Source: CAZYBG01 sp964645155
GTDB taxonomy: Bacteria > Pseudomonadota > Alphaproteobacteria > Rhodobacterales > Rhodobacteraceae
Reading direction: 5' to 3'
NCBI GenBank assembly: GCA_964645155.1
Contig: CAZYBG010000138.1
Location: 1-6,565 of the forward strand
DNA length: 6,565 bases
Below are positions 1 to 3,749 of this stretch, one piece after another. The notes beneath the pieces were generated by a model. The model searched no databases, was not told the DNA's origin, and saw nothing but the letters and a program-made list of their open reading frames with translations. The position numbers were made by a program, and so were the translations under genes. Within the stretch, counting starts at the first letter, position 1, and every line of letters starts with the position of its first letter.

Positions 1-151
1 TGCGCAGGGCCGAGTTCGGCTTCTTCGGCGTCGTCGTGTAGACGCGCGTGCAGACGCCGCGCTTCTGCGGGCATTCCTGGAGGTGCTGCGATTTCGACTT
101 CGCAACCTTGGGCTGCCGCGGCTTGCGGATCAGCTGCTGGATCGTTGGCAT
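1..151 (-). CDS. rpsL: 30S ribosomal protein S12, N-terminal part (gene runs off the left edge)
   Basis: The minus strand from the ATG at 149-151 encodes the first 50 residues of S12, a protein of about 123 residues that sits at the decoding centre of the small ribosomal subunit. The family signature is plain: MPTIQQLIRKPRQPK at the start, then CPQKRGVCTRVYTTTPKKPNS. The lysine at residue 43, equivalent to the streptomycin-resistance site K42/K43 of E. coli S12, is unchanged, so this part looks wild type for streptomycin binding; the second resistance site (near residue 88) is outside the window. A modest GGGGA ribosome-binding site precedes the ATG by about 8 nt. In most bacteria rpsL heads the str operon with rpsG, fusA and tuf, which would lie beyond the left edge. 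A strong promoter is visible upstream at 364-392. Only the truncation by the window edge is abnormal. Confidence 0.97.
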   Translation of the reverse strand, partial: MPTIQQLIRKPRQPKVAKSKSQHLQECPQKRGVCTRVYTTTPKKPNSALR

Positions 152-357
152 TAACGGTTCCCCGTGCTCTTACCGGTTCATGTCTCGATGCGCGCCGCGG
201 AGAAGCCGCGAAAACGCCAAAACCGCATGCGTCCCCTCGTTCGCGGGAACGACGCGGTGGAATTCCAGAGGATCGGGGCGCAGGGGCCCGGATCGTGACC
301 ACTTCAGTTTCTTCAGTTTCGGGTTCCGGTCACGGCTCAAGGGCCGTCGTCCGGAGT
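152..357 (-). promoter_or_regulatory. rpsL 5' leader with alternative hairpins and a 9-nt tandem repeat
   Basis: If the promoter at 364-392 is used, transcription starts near 357 and rpsL has an untranslated leader of about 205 nt. No convincing ORF fills it. On the RNA, an inverted repeat of 7 bp (328-334 with 294-300, GGTCACG/CGTGACC) can form a hairpin whose loop contains an exact tandem 9-nt repeat (302-310 and 311-319, cttcagttt on the plus strand). A smaller stem (332-336 with 343-347) shares three bases with the first, so the two cannot form together. Ribosomal operons are often controlled in such leaders by a ribosomal protein, but nothing here identifies a ligand. The leader itself follows from the promoter; the switch idea is speculative. 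Confidence 0.5.
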
Positions 358-363
358 GCGCGC

Positions 364-392
364 GATATACGGGGAGTCGCAAGGGGTGTCAA
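364..392 (-). promoter_or_regulatory. Predicted housekeeping sigma-70-type promoter of rpsL
   Basis: On the minus strand a perfect -35 box TTGACA (387-392) is followed by a 17-bp spacer and the -10 box TATATC (364-369), which matches four of six consensus positions. Spacing is optimal. Start of transcription would fall near 357. A constitutive strong promoter is what an rpsL-headed str operon needs. Just upstream (413-446) are a 10-bp palindrome CCCGGCCGGG and a 6-bp inverted repeat CCGGTG/CACCGG with a 12-nt spacer; they may be a binding site or only a by-product of high GC. Confidence 0.75.
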
Positions 393-542
393 CAGCCCGG
401 ACCTGCCCCTGCCCCGGCCGGGCCGGTGCAGGTGATTCGACACCGGAAATTGCGCGCTTGATCAGCTTGTAAACTGCCGGTTGCAGGGTCGGACCTGACG
501 GCGTTCGGCTGTCCGAAACAGACTGAAGCGATAGGCCCCGAT

Positions 543-567
543 TGTCGCACACCAACCGTAGGCGACA
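543..567 (+). promoter_or_regulatory. Operator-like inverted repeat upstream of the VPEID-CTERM gene
   Basis: A perfect 6-bp inverted repeat, TGTCGC (543-548) and GCGACA (562-567), is separated by 13 nt and lies immediately before the AT-rich patch expected to hold the promoter of the small secreted protein gene. Size and placement suit a dimeric repressor or activator that would overlap the -35 region. I do not recognise the motif as that of a known regulator family, and six-base arms can arise by chance. Confidence 0.25.
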
Positions 568-651
568 GGTGAATTATGACTAAGCTATGGTTTTTATTTG
601 CCGAATTTCGTCCGCCATGCTCACACTCAAGGCCAGCTCAGCAGGTTGATT

Positions 652-656
652 GGGAG
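652..656 (+). promoter_or_regulatory. Ribosome-binding site of the VPEID-CTERM gene
   Basis: GGGAG stands five bases before the ATG at 662 and decides the start. An in-frame TTG at 650 would begin two bases ahead of this site and has no ribosome-binding sequence of its own, so the shorter form starting at 662 is preferred. Confidence 0.75.
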
Positions 657-661
657 CAAAA

Positions 662-955
662 ATGCAAGACCTCATACTTCGTGCCTCCGTCGCCACGATG
701 GTGCTCGGTGGCTCCGCGCTGCCCGCTTCGGCGGGATCGCTCAGCGAATGGCGCCGCGGGTTCCTGCACTGGTGGCAGAACCGGCCGGGCCGCGGGTCCG
801 GCGGAGACCACGGCGGCAATCACGGCGGTGGTGGTGGCGGCGGTCATGTGACCGTCCCGGAGATCGACGCCGCGACCGGTATCCTCGCCCTCGCGGCCGT
901 GTTCGCGGCGCTGGCGTTCGCCTACGAGATCCGCCGGCGCCGCTCGGCGTCCTGA
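662..955 (+). CDS. Small secreted VPEID-CTERM sorting-signal protein, probable exosortase E substrate
   Basis: The predicted product has 97 residues. Residues 1-24 form a Sec signal peptide (hydrophobic core about 8-21, AxA site ASA at 22-24). A short middle follows: SLSEWRRGFLHWWQNRP (26-42), then a Gly/His-rich stretch at 43-62 with seven consecutive glycines. The C-terminus is a tripartite sorting signal: VPEID at 65-69, a hydrophobic helix at about 70-88, and the basic cluster RRRR at 91-94. This matches the VPEID-CTERM variant of PEP-CTERM domains, which directs proteins to exosortase E. Removal of both ends would leave only about 40 residues outside the cell membrane. His36, His50, His54 and His62 with the glycines could bind metal, which is only a guess. 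The partner enzyme gene is convergent and 40 bp away. The start at 662 is set by a GGGAG site; the function of the mature peptide is unknown. Confidence 0.88.
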   Translation: MQDLILRASVATMVLGGSALPASAGSLSEWRRGFLHWWQNRPGRGSGGDHGGNHGGGGGGGHVTVPEIDAATGILALAAVFAALAFAYEIRRRRSAS

Positions 956-966
956 CTGATGTGACG

Positions 967-991
967 TCCCGGGCGGCAACCCCGCCCGGGA
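967..991. terminator. Bidirectional hairpin terminator between the VPEID-CTERM gene and xrtE
   Basis: A perfect 10-bp GC-rich inverted repeat, TCCCGGGCGG (967-976) and CCGCCCGGGA (982-991), with a 5-nt loop fills the 40-bp gap between two convergent stop codons (953-955 plus, 996-998 minus). Neither side has a T run, which is common in high-GC alphaproteobacteria, so it may act as a weak intrinsic terminator or as a 3'-end stabiliser for both messages. Confidence 0.7.
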
Positions 992-995
992 TACT

Positions 996-2591
996 TCAGA
1001 CGAGCGACCAGTCGCCTTCCCAGACCGCCCCGGCTGCGACGATGCCGTTCGCGACCGCATGCGACACGATGGCATCGGAAAGCCGCCCCTTCCGGAGGAG
1101 GACGAGAGCGAAGACCACGCCGGCGAGACCGGCCGCGACCCAGCGGCCGTGCAGGATGCCGAAGGCCACGGATGACACCGCGATGGCGACGACGCGGGCG
1201 CCGAGACCGCCCGCTTCGGCCATTCGCGTCATCAGGTAGCCCCGGAAGAACGCCTCCTCGATGATCGGGACGAGGACGACCGTGCCGATGATGCGCGTCG
1301 CGATCCAGGCCGCGAGGGCGAGGCCACCAAGGACCGAAAGGGCATCGGCCACCTCCGTCCCGGCGCCGCCGCGCTCCGCCGATGCGAGCCAGAGCGCGCC
1401 CACCACAATCCCGGCGCCGATCGCCACCGCGTCTGGCCGCCAGTCGAGTGCGCGGAACGCCGGCCACCAGTAGGCGACCGCGATGGCCATCACGGCTGCC
1501 TTCACGGGATATCCGAGCTCGGGCTCCGGAAAGAAGGCGCCCACCGCGATGCTCGCCGCCATGAAGCTCACGAATGGCAGGATCGCGGCTGCCACCGGAT
1601 CGGCCCGGAGCGGCGGCCCGGCAACGGCAGGCCCGACCGGTACGCGCTGGAACCATGCGATCCGATGCGCGACGACCAGGATCAGAAGGGCGAGCGCAAG
1701 GAAGAACAGCCAGCCGGCATAGCTGTGGAAGCCGTTGACGGCGAGGTCGGGCGAGACGCGCGCGCCGATCAGGATCAGCCCCGAGATCCGGGTGACGTTG
1801 AAGAGCCAGCTGAGCAGAAGGCCCAGCGGCAGGACAACGAGAACGAAGCGGAGCGGTCGTATCTCGCGCCGGAACAGGCCCGCGTAGATGGCAACGAACC
1901 CGGCGACGAGGGCGAACCCCTCGACGCCCGAGCACGGCCGCGCGATCTGCACGACGAAGTCGTCGACACCCAGGACGAACGTGGCGGCATCGGCCTCGGG
2001 AGCGGCGCCGAGAAGCCAGAGAACGCTCTCGACCGCCGCGAAGGTGGCCGCCGTCAGACGGTCGACATCCCAGATCGGCAGGGCGAGCCCGGCGAGATCG
2101 GGCAGGAGGAACCCGGCCGTCACCGCGGCCGGCAGTACCACCGGCTCGGCCCGCAGGAGCCCGGCCCAGGCTGGCGGCGGCGCCAGCCAGAACGCCCCGC
2201 CGACCGCCGCGAGCACCGATCCGGCAGCGAGTATCGGGCCGGCGATGCCGAACGCGGCGGCCAGGCCGCCGGCGCCGAACAGCACCGCGGGGAGGACGAG
2301 CAGGACAACCCCCGCCAGGTGCAGGGCGAACCACAGGCGCCCCTGCCCACCCGCATCCGATGCGGCGCGGAACGCGCGGACCGGCTCGGGCCGGGCCCAG
2401 GCGAAGACCACGGCGACGGCAAAGAGGACAAGCGCCCGCGCAGCAAGGCTGCGCAGGAACCGGCAGGCACCATAGGCATCGGTGGCGTTGCATTCGACCA
2501 GGTTCAGCACCTGGTACATCGCCGCGAGGGCGACGACTTCGACGCCCAGCAGGATCGCGATCAGCGTTCCGCGGTTGCGTACGAGGTTCAT
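996..2591 (-). CDS. xrtE: Exosortase E/CAAX-type protease fusion of the VPEID-CTERM system
   Basis: This 531-residue polytopic membrane protein joins two enzyme modules. The exosortase part (about 1-310) carries the family's catalytic triad: Cys220 in RPCSGVEG (218-225), Arg268 in NVTRISG and His289 in GFHSYAGW. Exosortases act like sortases at the cytoplasmic membrane, cutting C-terminal sorting signals of exported proteins. The C-terminal part (about 335-531) is a CPBP/CAAX-protease-like domain with EEAFFRG at 445-451 (Glu445, Glu446, Arg450), His481 in FGILHG and His511/Asn515 in HAVAN, so its active site also looks intact. This architecture is that of exosortase E, dedicated to VPEID-CTERM proteins, and one such substrate is convergent just downstream. 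The ATG at 2589-2591 starts a hydrophobic first helix; the frame stays open further upstream but there reads as low-complexity basic sequence overlapping the transporter. The ribosome-binding site is weak (GGAC-type). It may be co-transcribed with the transporter 73 bp upstream. Which bond the CAAX-like domain cuts is unknown. Confidence 0.92.
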   Translation of the reverse strand: MNLVRNRGTLIAILLGVEVVALAAMYQVLNLVECNATDAYGACRFLRSLAARALVLFAVAVVFAWARPEPVRAFRAASDAGGQGRLWFALHLAGVVLLVLPAVLFGAGGLAAAFGIAGPILAAGSVLAAVGGAFWLAPPPAWAGLLRAEPVVLPAAVTAGFLLPDLAGLALPIWDVDRLTAATFAAVESVLWLLGAAPEADAATFVLGVDDFVVQIARPCSGVEGFALVAGFVAIYAGLFRREIRPLRFVLVVLPLGLLLSWLFNVTRISGLILIGARVSPDLAVNGFHSYAGWLFFLALALLILVVAHRIAWFQRVPVGPAVAGPPLRADPVAAAILPFVSFMAASIAVGAFFPEPELGYPVKAAVMAIAVAYWWPAFRALDWRPDAVAIGAGIVVGALWLASAERGGAGTEVADALSVLGGLALAAWIATRIIGTVVLVPIIEEAFFRGYLMTRMAEAGGLGARVVAIAVSSVAFGILHGRWVAAGLAGVVFALVLLRKGRLSDAIVSHAVANGIVAAGAVWEGDWSLV

Positions 2592-2664
2592 CAGGCCCGG
2601 GTCCGTCCGTTGGCGACGGGCGATCTTGCCCGGACGATCGCGACCGGCCGAGGGCGAAGCTATG

Positions 2665-3588
2665 TCATTGCGATGGCCCCGCCGGATGGCTCGCGGCGGC
2701 CGTCGCCGCGGGCGCCACGCCCCTCCGCGCCCGTTCCCGGTAGAGCGTGAAAAGCCCCGTTCCGACGACGATGGCGGCGCCGGCCAGCGTCGTGGCGTCG
2801 GGCCAGTCGCCGAAGACCACAAGGCCGAGCAGCAGCGCCCAGAGCAGGCTGGTGTACCGGAACGGTGCGACAACGGCGAGGTCGCCTGTCCGCATCACCA
2901 GAACCGAGCAGACATAGCCCAGCATCACAAACGTTGCGGCGCCCGCAAGCACCCCGAGCGCCATCGGCGTGACCGGTACCCACGACCCGGTCAGGCACCC
3001 GGCGGCGCCGAACAGCGTGACCGCAGCCGAGGCCGCGCAGGCGACCGTCAGCGAGGGCACCCCCGCGTCGAGGCGGCGGGTCGTGATGTCGCGCAGCGTC
3101 ACGCAGGCCACCGAGGCGATGGCGAAGAGCGCGTAGCGGTCGAAGCCCTCCGCCCCAGGGCGGACGATCAGGAGCACCCCGAGAAACCCGACCGAGACCG
3201 CGAGAAACCTGCGCCAGCCCACGGGCTCGCCCAAGAATAGCGCCCCGGCGAGCGTGATCGCGAGCGGCAGCGCCTGCAGGATCGCGGTCACATTGGCGAG
3301 CGGCATGTGGAAGAGGGCAGTGATGAAGAAGTAGGCGGCGCCGATCTCGGCGAGGCTGCGAAGGCCGATCAGCCGCCAGCTGCCGGGCGCGAGCCTGAGC
3401 CGCAGGGCGCCGAGCGCGCGGGCAATCAGAACGAGGAAGGCGGTCGTCGCGACACCGCGCAGGAAGATCGCCTGGAACAGCGGCAGGTCGTCCGCAAGCA
3501 GCTTCATGAATGCGTCGTTCAGCGTGAAGGAGGCCATCGCCGCCGTCATGATCAATGCGCCGCGCGCATTGTCGCCGAGCCGTCGCAT
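2665..3588 (-). CDS. DMT-superfamily (EamA) transporter, substrate unknown
   Basis: The 307-residue product has the length and pattern of drug/metabolite transporters: about ten membrane helices from two EamA repeats (about 10-143 and 150-285). The first repeat ends with the typical LGEPVGWRR at 119-127 followed by a glycine-rich helix. The second contains APFRYTSLLWALLLG (241-255), then VFGDWPD at 258-264. Such proteins export or import small metabolites across the inner membrane, but substrate cannot be read from sequence. The ATG at 3586-3588 is chosen because GGGAGG stands 7 nt before it; a TTG at 3651 in frame has no such site and would add 21 non-hydrophobic residues. The gene follows rpoC by 161 bp and precedes xrtE by 73 bp, all on one strand. 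Its ribosome-binding site lies inside a long RNA stem (3591-3661), suggesting restrained translation. A link to the VPEID-CTERM system is possible but unsupported beyond proximity. Confidence 0.9.
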   Translation of the reverse strand: MRRLGDNARGALIMTAAMASFTLNDAFMKLLADDLPLFQAIFLRGVATTAFLVLIARALGALRLRLAPGSWRLIGLRSLAEIGAAYFFITALFHMPLANVTAILQALPLAITLAGALFLGEPVGWRRFLAVSVGFLGVLLIVRPGAEGFDRYALFAIASVACVTLRDITTRRLDAGVPSLTVACAASAAVTLFGAAGCLTGSWVPVTPMALGVLAGAATFVMLGYVCSVLVMRTGDLAVVAPFRYTSLLWALLLGLVVFGDWPDATTLAGAAIVVGTGLFTLYRERARRGVAPAATAAASHPAGPSQ

Positions 3589-3590
3589 CC

Positions 3591-3661
3591 CGTTGCCTCC
3601 CTGCCGCCCGGGCCATAGCAGCGCCCGCGCCGCGCCGCCAGTGGCCGGCAAGGAGGCAACG
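3591..3661 (-). promoter_or_regulatory. Long RNA stem-loop sequestering the ribosome-binding site of the DMT transporter
   Basis: On the minus-strand RNA, bases 3661-3646 (CGTTGCCTCCTTGCCG) pair with 3606-3591 (CGGCAGGGAGGCAACG) over 16 consecutive positions: 15 Watson-Crick pairs and one G-U. The loop region can add a further GCCA/TGGC stem. The 3' arm contains the GGGAGG Shine-Dalgarno sequence and ends two bases before the ATG at 3588, so the folded form should block ribosome entry. The pairing is seen directly; regulation is inferred. It could instead function in ending rpoC transcription. Confidence 0.6.
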
Positions 3662-3691
3662 CCCGCCGCGGCAGGGCTGCCGGGCGGGCGT
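3659..3691 (-). terminator. Strong hairpin downstream of rpoC, candidate rpoC operon terminator
   Basis: A 9-bp stem (ACGCCCGCC at 3659-3667 with GGCGGGCGT at 3683-3691) continues after a small internal loop with GGCA/TGCC and a 4-nt loop. On the transcript it lies about 60-90 nt after the rpoC stop codon. No U tract follows. Its last three bases (3659-3661) meet the 5' arm of the transporter hairpin, where both claim base 3661, so the two structures may compete slightly or stack. Confidence 0.5.
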
Positions 3692-3711
3692 CAAGTCCGG
3701 TGTGAAGGAGG

Positions 3712-3740
3712 CTGCGGGCCGGCACGGAGCCCGCCCGCAG
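3712..3740 (-). terminator. Hairpin immediately after the rpoC stop codon
   Basis: CTGCGGGC (3712-3719) pairs with GCCCGCAG (3733-3740), with optional extra G-C pairs inside the 13-nt loop. On the rpoC message it begins 9 nt after the stop codon. The trailing sequence CCTCCTT has few Us, so it may be a weak terminator or protect the rpoBC mRNA 3' end. Confidence 0.5.
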
Positions 3741-3749
3741 GGCCTTGTG

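Larger units (their letters stand above)
393..661. other. Divergent intergenic region between rpsL promoter and the VPEID-CTERM gene
   Basis: These roughly 270 bases separate the rpsL promoter from the plus-strand small gene; I see no gene, tRNA or insertion sequence in them. Several short inverted repeats occur: 413-422, 423-428/441-446, 504-508/513-517 (TTCGG/CCGAA with a 4-nt gap) and 543-548/562-567. A clearly AT-rich patch at 571-600, out of character with the GC-rich surroundings, is the best place for the plus-strand promoter (candidate -10 boxes TATGAC at 575-580 or TATGGT at 586-591). No good -35 box stands at the right distance from either, which hints at a regulated or alternative-sigma promoter. 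Confidence 0.4.

Noticed and set aside
48..555. Several open frames on both strands between rpsL and the small secreted gene
   Set aside because: They overlap rpsL, its promoter and its leader, have no good ribosome-binding sites and translate to Arg/Pro/Ser-rich sequence without recognisable domains.
650..661. TTG start for the VPEID-CTERM protein at 650
   Set aside because: The Shine-Dalgarno sequence GGGAG lies at 652-656, after this codon and five bases before the ATG at 662.
1665..2750. A 361-codon open frame on the plus strand opposite xrtE
   Set aside because: The Glu/Arg/Gln/Gly-rich translation has no domain, and the minus-strand frame encodes a membrane enzyme with all catalytic motifs.
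2592..2873. N-terminal extension of xrtE by 94 residues
   Set aside because: It would overlap the end of the transporter gene and adds Arg/Pro/Ser-rich sequence before a normal first membrane helix starting at the ATG at 2591.
3589..3651. TTG start for the DMT transporter at 3651
   Set aside because: No ribosome-binding site precedes it, and the added 21 residues do not resemble a transporter N-terminus; GGGAGG supports the ATG at 3588.
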